From Desulfobulbaceae bacterium (GTDB taxonomy: Bacteria; Desulfobacterota; Desulfobulbia; Desulfobulbales; Desulfocapsaceae), in NCBI GenBank assembly GCA_011390165.1, contig JAABSV010000004.1:62001-126000 (forward strand): a stretch of 64,000 nt of DNA. Direction: 5' to 3'. Of the stretch, positions 54,201 through 54,926 are shown piece after piece. Each line of letters opens with the position of its first letter. Within the stretch, counting starts at the first letter, position 1. Made by a program: the position numbers and the translations under genes. The notes beneath the pieces are model-generated. The model did no database searches, had not been told where the DNA came from, and saw only the letters and a list, made by a program, of their open reading frames with translations.

Positions 54201-54926
54201 CCCGGGCAGTTCCAGCTGCGGCAGTTCCCCGGCCAGTTCCCGGCGCCAGAAGGCGAGCCGCCTCTCTCCCTCCCGGCCGGCCAGCAGACGTCTCTCGTAG
54301 TCGACAAAGTCGCGGAAACGGCCGACGGGCGGAGGGGGGGGCGGGGGTGGTACCGCCTCCCCCCTTTCCCTCTGCCGGCGTAACATGGTGTAGGCGGAGG
54401 ACAGGGAGGCGAGCAGAAGCGGCAGGGAGGCACCGTCAAAGAGCAGATGGTGGATGGTGAAGAGGAAGAGAGGCCGCCCCCCGTCTATCTGGAAGATCTC
54501 CGCCCGCAACAGTGGCCCCCCGGCGGCAAAGGGGCGCCTGGCCCGTTGGCGGACCAGGTCGAACAGCTCCTCCTCCCCTTTGCGGGCAAGGCGCACCTCG
54601 GTACAGTCCAGTTCCGCCTCCGGGTGCAGCGTCCGCCAGGGGCCGCGCTGGTCACTGTCGATCCGCGAGGTGAGGAGAGGGTAGGTGCGCAGCAGCATCC
54701 CGGCCGCCTCACGAAGCAGCCCGGGCTCGATCTCTTCCGGCAGGCGGAAGCAGATGGGCAGGTTGTAGATGCTGCTGGCCGGGAAGGTTTTCTGCAGGGC
54801 CCACAGCCCCTTCTGCCCTTCGGAGAGCGGCAGCCGGGCCGCCGGTTGACGCAACTCGATCAGGCCTGCCTTGAGTTGGGCCAGGGAGATATCCCCGGAC
54901 TTGTACCGGCGAAAGAGCTTATCCAT
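21588..54926 (-). CDS. Giant trans-AT PKS/NRPS hybrid synthase (11,112 residues, PKS-B)
   Basis: A single uninterrupted frame of 33.3 kb encoding a protein of roughly 1.2 MDa. Domain order: C-A-PCP / KS-KR-cMT-ACP / KS-KR-ACP / KS-KR'-cMT-ACP / KS-KR-ACP / KS0-ACP-TE / KS0-ACP / C-C-A-PCP-TE. No acyltransferase domain occurs anywhere, and post-KS linkers of the LPxYPFARE type follow the ketosynthases, as expected for a trans-AT enzyme. The start is the ATG at 54926 (MDKLFRRYKSG), with GGGGA 6 nt upstream and an 8-nt overlap with the stop of PKS-A; an upstream in-frame start at 54968 would add 14 residues inside PKS-A. It takes a polyketide chain from PKS-A, adds glycine, extends by four ketide units, passes two non-elongating stations and one more amino acid, and releases the product. 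Module entries follow. Confidence 0.95.
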   Translation of the reverse strand: MDKLFRRYKSGDISLAQLKAGLIELRQPAARLPLSEGQKGLWALQKTFPASSIYNLPICFRLPEEIEPGLLREAAGMLLRTYPLLTSRIDSDQRGPWRTLHPEAELDCTEVRLARKGEEELFDLVRQRARRPFAAGGPLLRAEIFQIDGGRPLFLFTIHHLLFDGASLPLLLASLSSAYTMLRRQRERGEAVPPPPPPPPVGRFRDFVDYERRLLAGREGERRLAFWRRELAGELPQLELPGGRSRSADLSAPVGASRRLLLPTALSCRLRAFCRQHNLFPSTLFLALFKGVLSYSCSVSDIVVGMPVNERSAAGLAEVVGFCLNMVAVRSRIRPEESFAGFLARLQATMLDAVAHSYPLPALLRQLALPGRVDRPLFQAAFAYQNFSPAPTSAGQLPLELIDEIGQEGEYELVLEVQERQDSFQLKVKYLPELLDQAAIDRFLGHILSLLAQVLANPAMTFAEICPLVPAEREQLLQAGHGGDTPLSDDCLHTLFGRQARRQPTAVAAVGGGVSLSYGELDQQSTLLARALQGKGVGPGALVAVCAERSPAMLVGLLAILKSGAAYVPLDPGYPVDRLAGMLKESGARLLLSSGGVVEKVAAVAHRAELTVRALQGAESTAGELLLVALDRDWPLLAEEAARQGELRPVAGNGHLAYVIFTSGSTGRPKGVMVAHRALTNFLLAMAREPGMQAGEKLLALTTCSFDIAALELFLPLVVGGECHIAPAGLAGNPVELQQEIERLRPELLQATPTTWTMLFHTGWRNRQGVRLLCGGEPLPPSLLQAFRASGSRAWNLYGPTEATIWVSLQRLDRDGLISVGRPIANSRLYLLNRHLRPVPVGVVGEICLAGCCLAEGYLHQPELTAEKFVHLQRAEDLGRADGERLYRTGDLARWREDGSIEYLGRVDEQIKLRGMRIELAEIEAALQAFSGVRQAVVVVKGEGGGGRLVACLVPADSGDGIDLTALSRTLRRQLPDFMVPGQFSLLDRLPLTANGKMDRRALAAQELTLVGPQAGVATPKEEGEAVPVAAERLPAGLPAPDSKMVQTVLAGWREVLEQNEIALDQGFWEAGGNSLLAVLLADRLSALLGRPLPVTTLFKYPTVRALSAHLGERLPVAPVLPAGEEGPPRNRPGLAAAAHDGASDWPDYYRESLAIIGISCHFPESKDYRQFWRNLCAGRDCATEFTPEELRRAGVPAELCLNPAYVARQCTLGESKYLFDAGFFNISAANARLMDPQGRQLLQHAWTALEDAGYRPGDIADTGVFVSAGNNFYHAPLQNSGTAAGTDHYVGWVLAQEGSLATQISYHLGLTGPSYAVHANCSSSLIGLHAAGQHLRLGEVRCALVGAASLFPTAAAGYLYQPGMNFSSDGRCRPFAAEADGMVGGEGVAVVVLKRALDAIADGDHIYALIRGVGVNNDGADKMGYYAPGVNGQAGVIGGLLRRTGVDPQSIGYVEAHGTATALGDPVEVRALSEAWRPFTSKTQFCALGSVKSNIGHLDTAAGLAGCIKVALCLQQGQIPPSLYCHHPNPAIDFADSPFYPVDQLRPWPSGMAPRRAGLSAFGLGGTNAHAILEEYVAPLAAPDAESDRRPVLLLLSARDEQRLRQYAGKLLAYLDEGAVAEGDLVAMAATLQLGRKAMAARLGLLAGTISEAAERLRAFLAAASPGRPLPSVVRNDGVMSGPGPAGRELSSLFADDALQEVIGRWLRNRRLEKLLELWVKGVDIDWSPLYPAGRPRRLSLPTYPFAEEEYRLDSPGGGIGGGCGGESGGESGGDSCGNSCGNSGGDRAVAPETPPEGLAKGRGEESNASLLAPVWKRLAVPAGPTAASWPKKTAAVLVVGGDDRQLSALTALYPQATSLGLPHDASLASFQAAVARVDTLDHLVFLAPPDPPAAGEAGGSVSTADEELLLAQEGGVIALFRLVKALLAAGWGEKPLGWTIITRGVQAIAADEAVRPAHAAVHGFARAMAGEFTAPTWSIRCLDLAADEEWPLADLLAIPPAADGSPLVCRGGEWFRQALIPCRDFSPATGGYRRHGVYVVVGGAGGLGEVWTRYMLTRFQARVFWLGRREMNEELRARLRQLAELAVASGAPAPEYLQADGRRPAELARAVATVRERCESVTMNTDEGADGGAGEGGERRTRGSGGQIHGLILAAVDLYDQSLQLMDEERFRAILSVKIEASVRVVNAFAGEELDFILFFSSLSAFGEAAGLSGYAAGCSFADLYARQLATSRRLPAKVINWGYWRVGSGARVAETMKRRLQLSGIRPIEEGEGMAALESLLALPLSQLALLKSAGSPGWDASGDIGMAQPLTTAIDPSAVPPTVSPISPPVDPLQAGESKAEPTEWLSLAPAAEPPLPPLLALSPADTARADEGGLFAVSSRYQTAEEGHDGEKLLALGREVERLSRQLLASAMAGLTVESVAEGYRLWWQESERRLQEEDDSGAGLPAAADLATTGRHQEPVVEGEELWRQWRTAVAALPAAAAGGRAALTLLERCLRALPAVLRGEVAATEVLFPGGSAELVAGMYRHTPIADYFNTLLAELVARAVAQWCQRQPRAAIRIIEVGAGTGATTAALLPRLLPYAANIAVYCSSDISPAFVQAAAERHGRDFPWHCARLFDLERPVGEQQSSGREMGHYDIAVAANVLHATADIRRSLRNLKALLRPGGLLFLNEMSTVSLLSHLTFGLLDGWWSAVDRPLRLPGSPALTPAAWRRVLAQEGFAPVLFPAVADHHAGLQLVVGQSDGLVRQEAGRPAAGRARPGDDGLHGLHSQHGLHGLHSLDGQKRGGERAPQQDQPVLQPEQLATPPAVDGTAAKADGLTAAVAGWLRRTLAELLRVAPATLATDLPFADYGIDSILSINLVNRLNSELGVKLNTATLFDHSTIQRLTAHLLAGHRQLLQARFATPPSSARQAGRGPEMVVNRPEIDVAQQVRPATGKPQPLTLATGAPGGARQPQGQAAARPAEIAVIGMSGQFPGAANVRELWRNLLAGRNGVGPLPPEYLGPPGEKSYRWGGILADRDCFDPLFFHISPREAESMNRHQRLVLQEGWRALEDAGYDPKSLAGSRTGITIGAEPCGSSHETFTGASEALVASRLSYFLDLKGPALVVNTGCSSSGVAIHLACESLRSGETDLALAGGVFAVMDHLGLAALAEIGMLSPTGRCNSFAADADGTVLSEGVGVVVLKRLAEAEADGDRILGVIQGSGMNQDGASNGITAPSGLAQEDLIVEVYRRFAVDPQTISYLEAHGTGTVLGDPVEGNALVRAFRRFTERQNFCAVGSSKAHLGHTGAAAAVVGLIVLLLAMEHRRLPGLPRLRRRNPLIEFDSSPFFLPRQEQEWSGAGRGPLVAALNSFGHSGTNVHLVLRSYQHRQEWAASKAALSSRPQLLPLSAMNRARLQQLAADLADFFTAPAAAAETDGAVAAPLPAESGPAFGLADLAYTLQVGRQAMAARLLLVVSELAQVVAALRAFAAGRELPAYAWYGEVSEDGDGEHGEPGAEQKEMLALWARGDDIGLAELAAYWVGGGVIDWLQGYPTGRPRRLSLPAYPFARERYRGQGRRVGPAGPLFGAIAATEGTGAIGEIAATEATGTVLAGVSSAPASVILCGRHWYESPAAVPAAAALAATAPPVATAGGFARRLVLLAGFGPEGEQLAVQIALALSGGNAETAGSAVVDCQVLSGGEGNGETDPPPPFTRLVNRALQLLQRLLAERLVGRLLVQILWRGDHPAGGYAALAALLKTARLEHPDLFGQIIDVGGKGASSARRENSDRRENSDKKENSHKRENSTEGESSVLSALLAENSHHPGELEIRYKEGKRLLAGWQELQPPVAADIPWRQGGVYLLTGGAGGLGMLLAREIAGRLGSGVVVLAGRSPAPQLPDFGRLNRLGGPQRGEAVVLPVAEGSGVRLEYRQADVANLAEVEALLADIGRCHGPLNGIVHAAGVLADSFILKKTEKQLVQVFAPKVRGAVNLDLASRGLALDFFLLFSSTAAVFGSIGQADYAAANAFLDHFARRRNRLQAMGERTGHTLSINWPLWQEGGMRPEAATVADMAAHGLLPLSSSAGFRALGQAFALAQAGRIGQVLVLAGDPERVRQLLSPDRSGPVAAGLERRLVRRLRALLAETIHIEPDRIDPRAPLERYGIDSIMITRLNQRLSAHFATLPKTLFFEYPNITSLAARLLLAYPEEVRLWLAAGEEGADRENLVGTAVPSIRPLQPIQTAQPAQPDQSPQPCRPSPSPSDGGPEAIAIIGLSGRYAGADNPAALWRQLAAGRDSISEIPPSRWPLAGFYEAEMESALRQGKSYSKWGSFLDDFAAFDPFFFHISPKEAINIDPQERVMLECAWEAFEDAGYTRELLAGRHNSQVGVFVGITKTGYNLYGPELWRRGETIFPHTSFASLANRISYVMGLQGPSMPIDTMCSSSLTAIHEACQHLLRQECELALAGGVNLYLHPSSYILLSAMKMLARGGQCRSFGKGADGFVPGEGVGAVLLKPLSLALRDRDHIYALIRSSAINHGGRTNGYTVPNPAAQAALVRRTLERAGVDARTVSYIEAHGTGTELGDPIEIAGLNQAFRADTTANGFCAIGSIKSNLGHLEAAAGIAGLTKIILQLQHRQLVPTLHATEPNPHIDFAGSPFVLQQELAPWPGAEVEEEGGWRRYPRRAGISSFGAGGANAHLLVEEYSPPAEGEGPGAGQPAAGRQEERSDPEFFLLSAGDPERLRAVAGRLLAWLEEKHGAKEEGLRLADIAWTLQTGREALEERLAFVASTLVATIAALKQFLAGKGDGVDLYRGRRSREAAALIELLGSDLAERCRHWLREGNCGAILELWVKGGDIPWADLPRRQEPRRISLPTYPFAREQFWPPVLDREKGRDSGLAGEAITSIGGAAGAGGIEACGQRQEAMAGDERGELPFTAIARWREEPLSPLAGGDPAAGSVLLVYPPSAGQLAEELASWHRRKGLAVRRLRLVTELTTGLALCLDEASTIWPADRQGVDALLQTMTFPQRLFFLADGQGAESRQKGWAAVAGLRHYAERNELLLLRLYNALRRAGRQEAIDCFVLSRDNYRLGTVAGVAGSSVDTVEPHGGGLTGLACALAQGDHRFRIRNIDLCGSELGDPGGLPELAAMIATEPAAPRGEVVKLRFGRRYRRCFTPLPLAELPASGLRQGGTYLILGGSGVVGQVVTRGLIDTYRARVVWIGRTAADEPALQAKLAAYPEELMPVYYQADVTSPAAIGAAVAAIVGRFSEIHGAIFAGLHFALTEPGEAIDEEEFSRILAVKSQGSGNFAAALATQRLDFICYFSSAQAFSFSGAARMPAYASAITAADTLVAALVAIPPSVTPSATHSAIPLTTPPAPHTTTPLGSINWGFWRASFSAGVPNPNISWLEDRQGFACFERFTAALRAERLEQLLCMQLSGPVAAMVPTDGDNRFRLAPTAPPLPFLWPELRRLLGEEEGRLRASQPLLEAAARWSTAFDGWLARGLYRQWRRLLHEAGIDPEPGSPALGAEEELRQRVGVLDSYRRWWHECCRVLVAHGYLRRSPAGLELGVEEGMPAASPDGDSWLPAEEALAGELQARRQASLPSGEVSAALALAESCLHQLPEILKGPVAATSVLFPRASLEQVAPLYGHGAAGGDDEEQGGANLFPELVARVAAAAVGARQAVEPSTRIRVVEIGAGTGATTAVLLPRLAAMQPQPAEYCYTDISAAFLRHGARQFAGRFPFLTCRHWDIEDPDPLAAVGEGFDLAIATNVLHATASIRDSLRHIKAVLRGNGLLLITEASARSLFSTLTFGLLDGWWRYRDPELRIAGTPLLAPTTWQRLLLEEGFAPLLFPAEEMVGLGQSLIVAVSDGLLATRSPFPAPAPASAADRPAATNLATKPATNPAKLTTSLPASSSSSSSPAPAVAEASSGRRLTAILLASLAEALETDIDRLDPEIPFADYGLDSILGVAFVDRLNRHLGLTLSTAILFEYSTVQSLAGYLLTLGPPPSPGGRGEGEPARHLPMSPAADAAAFAARPGESSLAFPASPDSSTTPTTGRASTEAIEAIEAIEAIEGIAVIGMAGQFPGATDIHAFWANLRDGREGIGPLPPEYLRDPLRPEMRVADPCSRGGVLEERACFDPLFFHISPKEAEAMNPHQRLILQEGWKALEDAGINPKSLANNLVSIYIGAEPSGYAHDSFTGASDALIAARLAYFLNLKGEAVVVNTGCSSSAVAIHLACTSLRQRESELALAGGVFACLSQPMLQGLAGIGMLSPTGRCTPFDAAADGTLMAEGVGVVVLKRLSAAIADGDPIYGVIRASGQNQDGASNGITAPSGTAQEELLVRVYRRFAVNPAAISYFEAHGTATQLGDPVEINAAQRAFRQFTERKQYCTLGTAKANIGHTAAAAGVIGLIKILLAMQHRQIPGLPGFRQGHPAIAWSDSPFTINRELVAWPSAERAPLLAALSSFGHSGTNVHLVVEDYRPPAADALSPAGGELPQLIPISAKNEARLRESVNRLSGFLRLANESGQSIALADLAWTLQSGRQPMAARVVFLADQHDALLSAMARFFAGEKAGEGYWQGEVHGAGEGEWSEEAKVLLDHWLAGGRYERIAAGWVRGVPVAWERLHAARPPKRLHLPGYPFARERYWAEPTLLAGPAVPPMPPAPHTAMAATQSGETAAASLPLIGRPVWQEQPAGEPGDGSGTAVAFAGHWLFWVQPPAGMSASSGPVWQEGELAAAAADLLPGVVCGQLESGAVHADEYFTDIACQLFHRLKEILAGPPAARRLLQVVVVEPGETGQGAEENQGLLFSTLSGLAGLLRTVPRENPALATQLLVLPAPGDRAGLLQLLRRVAENSRHPEDGQARYRQGRRQILAWREITGEQQEKAPPQLPLRPGGVYLLSGGTGGLGRLVARAIARQVEGPTLVLVGRSPLAAADEMGQPAWLQELAALGARVVVHQADIGEWAAVQALFARIEADCGSLHGIIHAAGVVADNYLLRKSEEEFRRVLAPKVAGVVNLDRASSRLPLDFFVLFSSLSAISGNPGQGDYNCANAFLDSYAAHRQQLVDRGLARGRTLSLNWPYWREGGMRLDPARQNELAESHGVAPLSTSAGLAALARGLAGPYPQVMVLAGDPQRLRAAWSNGEAGRPVAVLGVEEETLRPAFRRRLAGLIGEGIKLSPAMIGADEPLESYGIDSITVNGLNRQLAVVFQEIPKTLFYQYRTLAELADYFLAHHRPACEAWTFPGGVVAGEESGRPAQERPLTPGRAGQLVPGEARFEPIAIIGIAGRYPGAPDLPAYWRNLLAGRCTITEIPPQRWPLAGFYHQGREEAGRRLLSACKHGGFLDGFAEFDPLFFTISPVDALHIDPQERLLLTTCWQAMEDGGYAPSTLAERYNRSVGVFIGVTKTGFVLHSRLDGEPARARLPSTSFSSMANRVSFQLNLTGPSLAIDTMCSSALTAIHEACAHIHRGECRLAIVGSANLYLHPRTFIDLSLAGMVSDEGECHCFAESGRGFLPGEGVGAILLKPLAAAEADGDQIRGVIRATAISHGGRGLSYTAPDVGQQRELLRTVLQRAAIAPAEVDYIEAAANGSAMGDAVELAALQQLFQAETGAPNPIPLGTVKANIGHLEATAGMAQLSKVLWQLQHRTLAPTLVRPERLVPALREATGRLRLVCQVEPWPEPGRGGAGRNVLINSVGAGGSAAAMVVAEYRPEARPTPFQKAAEAEVLILLSARTGGQLRQAAGNLLAFLEAGEEPLPSLASLAYTLQVGREAMRHRLAIVAGNRQQLVASLQAWLERRAVAAVWSSDSRDIQGRRQQGQGEVSGGVGTPIGKAVATADLESLARCWLQGVNAIAWQDLYPQPPPRCPLPTYPFARRHFWYGEGPGRGGAEPSEQPEQSHQSEQSVQSEQSEQSDQSDLCVEGRQERAEPRRYPGRPDDGLGGGEEGVLRPLLVKQVREILCIAEEDEVDESATFLELGLDSLHVVRFIGRLSAELGRPLRETLVFDYPSIAELADHLQQSNEGLHVLPVRLAAPAALPPQPASPWSDQPLSDQLRSDKPRLDLAGTAAERATEGRDGLRQRLGRLGRYYPELIPLQVAGEGPLLFCFHPMSGDVGLYNPLAEAAGERFRLLGIRARGFLSRQPSTPLSSLPAMASHYAEIIAAVRPEGPCGLLGSSLGGTLAYETARQLQLRGMAMQGLFLIEAPLIESSEDGRLWRIDAGENWLINANFLLITLLHLDPRFRRLKEEGRVVWKELVLTADELADLDTPWQQAPASAISARLVELIAGRGVGQEKRILLERLESMARVHLANLAALRRYRAVSLPQPELAAFLLRSESASATAEAAFTPAYLERVQRERGGLAPFFAGWHRLLPQLQTVPVAGNNHFDLLHGREAQEELCRLILRTLSPSESSRATGKGGDGPASTPASPLASSYAGKIAIIGAAGRFPGATDLAGFWQLLLSGQAAFTPLPVDRGWELAAPLGKTAAGQALTLRHGGFLQGIDLFDPLFFHISPVEAALLDPAERLFLQEAWHALENAGIGPESLTGRPWGVFCGGGGDHGLRLREVTGVSPHVTGSGIPGRVSFSLNLTGPCQTVDAGCASALLAVAQACDQLLLGNCEAALAGGVMVYSTANLLLAGGQAGLFCPEYGGREHRGALDVGARGMLPGEVVAVVVLKPLAQAVADGDRIDAVIEGWGSSHNGRTNGMAAPSVKAQERLYRAVYARHGIDPANIGLVEASAGGTPLGDLMEVQALTRAFRGYTGRRRFCLLGSVENNIGHAFAASGMGHLLKVLLALRHRTIPVTPHLVEANPAMELADSPFFVNRENIPWPAVEGEGERGIRRATVSSTSTTGINVHLVLASPPPKCGRRPGAPPSPAVLIALSAKSEEALRRRLLELKRYLEGYSEGSPEGSPEGSPEGSLEGSLEGDLVAGQEARSERDAFDLERLAANLLHRRDHFPHRCALVVASRDELIDRLAALLAVEGPLPGAPDSWPVDPKASAGGGEAEGLHALAAAYRYGENITPNLPADRALPLELPGYPFARRPCALPPMAGTLESSVAEPADSRSDTSSKTLSDAGTGTRSDAGSDAGSDPGSDAGSDPGSDAGSDPGSDTGSDPGSDTGFDSVAAAVAAFLGETVSAITGHRREELDPESSFSALGLDSLMSMRLLAAVNERYNLTIQLVDLVGDNSIARLAALVQARAAEPGALSAVAAGGRLDALPAAGRGPGPDPTRPFQAGRQIPGPLLAPLSREQRRLLALPAGEEGSAWNILHIFTLPSELAEPTLLQRAMAVVASSQDILRTCYQPLDGGWAQLVLPAVAVPVHPLALPDLEGAPRFLAGERRRQFTLTEAPLLRLWCWREEEHGYLALVAHHSIADAYTPGLLLDQLLAAARSLQQGEEPSPPVVGEQYWQYALSQFADEGRQAASRQFWQTMLAPAEKGLKGATGLDQAMRLPWKSDPATLSPEQLGAAGGALHAMPDDGYRAMAAFCRDTGSTPAQLFTTAIAILLVHGMDNSQAMVQLVNNQRLRSGLQRTLGEFTNILLLPFTVGELDPGLPVAGLLAKVRGKMLACLEHARVDFAELLNLAELGSYQEYSRRLIDVVVNCTALDGAAGADRLLAAEELAEEMSGGDAGPAPATLWFQAIAGQGRLHLVTSYRRHLFAASEIDFLSTLVLDLVAAMVEHPKKTLAALLARHHRQIERLRGLVRPVAIAKKSRTDAGIPLSEGQKGLWVLQRLAPETTAYNIPLLLRLHRPLALETLRAAGEYLLRSEPILQTAFAVEASQPAGEPFQQLRPDRPLTIRQHSLAGLNGEGVRRRLLALAKEPFSLEEEPLVRLHLISAQEDLLLIVAHHIIFDGTSLQIFVSQLISACTALARGAQLPEPAAAAPPLYHQFIAAEERLLAGQRGQEMLAYWQRQLAGELPSLALPYDRPGTLPPQSGGATRVLSLPPALSAGLHRLAAAQGVSLTVLLLALYTILLHRYSGQEEMVVGLPSQGRWDHRFATAIGYFVNTLPIRTTIDRSLPLPAYLRQLALLVAAALDHAAYPFRRLVSDLALFAGRDQTTALPAIFVLHQLDRPPFTVNGEAQSSTKKGGAVSEDHTLLVSDCSAEFALHQEGDCDLALEVVVGGDEIRLHLSYRPELFAEETIARYLDHFQRLAAAVVAEPGRPIAAFSPLGRQEIERLYAFGNRGRVAAADKRVVSELFARQAAARPTATALLYGAEAVTYRQLADHARQLAAFLHNEGMAAGQPVALCLPACPAMVAAMLAIFTAGGVLLPIDPETPIARIGRIVADSGSTLLLTDRPHYQRVAGCAAGSSCRLLAVEECKVEPAAEGDGEGELGRDREGPSPIGDDPAYCIHTSGSTGTAKGVLVSHAAFACHCQTIARAFALTAADRICQFAPPGVDTALEQIFPALLSGATVVIPKERLQPVPRFRQLLRRQAVTIVDLPPAYLDELLQGEGEAAGSALPALRLLISGGEPLPATTVGRWRQSSLSGADLYNAYGPTEATITTTLYPVPAGARKDGEVVPATPPPVPIGRPLPHATVTILDSSGQLCPIGVAGELYLGGAGLAIGYLHQPALTAEKFLPDPFAVGERLYRSGDRGRWLADGNLEFLGRLDQQVKVRGYRVECGEIEALLTALAGVAQAAVVAVAEGDGERGAGGQGARPVDSLIAYLVAEPGGQRVASGSLRQSLRRQLPEHMVPAAFVFLPRLPVAAGGKVDRQALQKMAVVGETDLHRQEPGNQLEEELLALWRQLLPGRQPGVGESFFDCGGHSLLAVRLLAAMEKRFARRLTLAQLYQAPTVAAQAALLASSGAEVPAGSWSPLVPLRPEGGMRPFFCVHPVGGSVQVYQQLAGVFPAGHPFYALQSPGIEPGSEREHPGTVEGLASLYLQALEGVQPTGPVQLGGWSLGGVVAWEMARQLAARGREVTFLALFDSYSPGILADMVQSLHLARTGGAGGNPELAALLDFATDLGVGRQLSAGRGWRKLVGKGLSSRAVLARILRLATDQRLLPPGLPLDDLVRRFHLFRQNSAALEAYRPAELDCPVLLCTAGVGSKEIDPDRGWRQLVRGELTTVALTASHATIMDRPHVIEIAKRLSEFLGP
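27550..27680 (-). repeat. 12-nt tandem repeat in linker before ACP of module 7
   Basis: About ten copies of a unit close to ATCGGAACCAGG on the plus strand. In frame it encodes a SDAG/SDPG/SDTG run, an acidic flexible linker. Confidence 0.9.
28133..28216 (-). repeat. 12-nt tandem repeat in post-KS linker of module 7
   Basis: Six to seven copies of a unit close to GACTCCCTTCCG. In frame it encodes EGSP/EGSL repeats. Confidence 0.9.
29690..33095 (-). other. PKS-B module 6: KS0-ACP-TE (internal thioesterase)
   Basis: The KS (from about 7279) keeps the Cys (DTMCSSAL near 7452) and the last His (ANIGHLEATAG), but HGTGT reads AANGSA, so the first catalytic His is lost and chain extension is not expected. 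The ACP serine is near 7982 in LGLDSLH. An alpha/beta-hydrolase thioesterase follows, with GSSLGG (Ser near 8177) and the His in NNHFDLLHG near 8387; the position of the catalytic Asp holds Glu. About 2,700 residues of synthase still follow. Confidence 0.88.
31180..31257 (-). repeat. 9-nt tandem repeat in linker before ACP of module 6
   Basis: About eight copies of a unit close to TCTGATTGC. In frame it encodes EQS/DQS repeats. Confidence 0.9.
33230..36730 (-). other. PKS-B module 5: KS-KR-ACP
   Basis: The KS (from about 6068) has NTGCSSSA with Cys near 6223, EAHGTAT and ANIGHTAAAAG. The KR (GGTGGLG near 6895; DYNCANAF; Asp in HAAGVVAD) looks active and B type. The ACP serine is near 7194 in SYGIDS. 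It closely resembles module 3. Confidence 0.88.
36726..36770 (-). repeat. 9-nt tandem repeat directly before KS of module 5
   Basis: Five copies of CTCAATTGC (one with a G). In frame it encodes EAIEAIEAIEAIEG immediately before the KS start IAVIGMAG. Confidence 0.92.
36950..42170 (-). other. PKS-B module 4: KS-KR'-cMT-ACP with atypical KR
   Basis: The KS (from about 4256) has DTMCSSSL with Cys near 4429, EAHGTGT and SNLGHLEAAAG. The KR near 5180 has GGSGVVG in place of GGAGGLG, lacks the stereo-diagnostic Asp (IFAGLHFAL) and has YASAITA where the other active KRs have YAAANAF or YAAG. A proline/threonine-rich insertion sits in its C-terminal part. The cMT has IGAGTGATTA near 5683. The ACP serine is near 5958 in DYGLDS. 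Reduction in this module is doubtful. Confidence 0.85.
42350..46020 (-). other. PKS-B module 3: KS-KR-ACP
   Basis: The KS (from about 2970) has NTGCSSSG with Cys near 3118, EAHGTGT and AHLGHTGAAA. The KR (GGAGGLG near 3848; Tyr and Asn in DYAAANAF; diagnostic Asp in HAAGVLAD) looks active and of the B type. The ACP serine is near 4154 in RYGIDS. Expected product: beta-hydroxy unit. Confidence 0.88.
43546..43617 (-). repeat. 18-nt tandem repeat in the KR region of module 3
   Basis: Four copies of a unit close to CTGTTCTCCCTTCTGTCG. In frame it encodes RRENSD/KKENSH repeats, a charged insertion in the KR structural subdomain. Confidence 0.92.
46573..46617 (-). repeat. 9-nt tandem repeat between cMT and ACP of module 2
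   Basis: Five copies of a unit close to CCATGCAGG. In frame it encodes HGL/HSL-type repeats. Confidence 0.88.
49571..49654 (-). repeat. 12-nt tandem repeat in post-KS linker of module 2
   Basis: Seven copies of a unit close to AACTATTGCCGC. In frame it encodes a Gly/Ser/Cys/Asn-rich run (GGES, GGDS, CGNS). Confidence 0.9.
51590..54880 (-). other. PKS-B module 1: C-A(Gly)-PCP
   Basis: The condensation domain (about residues 20-450) has the intact motif HHLLFDG near residue 159. The adenylation domain (about 487-1008) has YVIFTSGSTGRPKG. Aligning it by eye to GrsA gives the specificity residues D-I-L-Q-L-G-L-I-W-K, the established glycine code. The PCP serine is near residue 1075 in GGNSLLAV. 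This module should join the polyketide from PKS-A to glycine by an amide bond. Confidence 0.9.
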
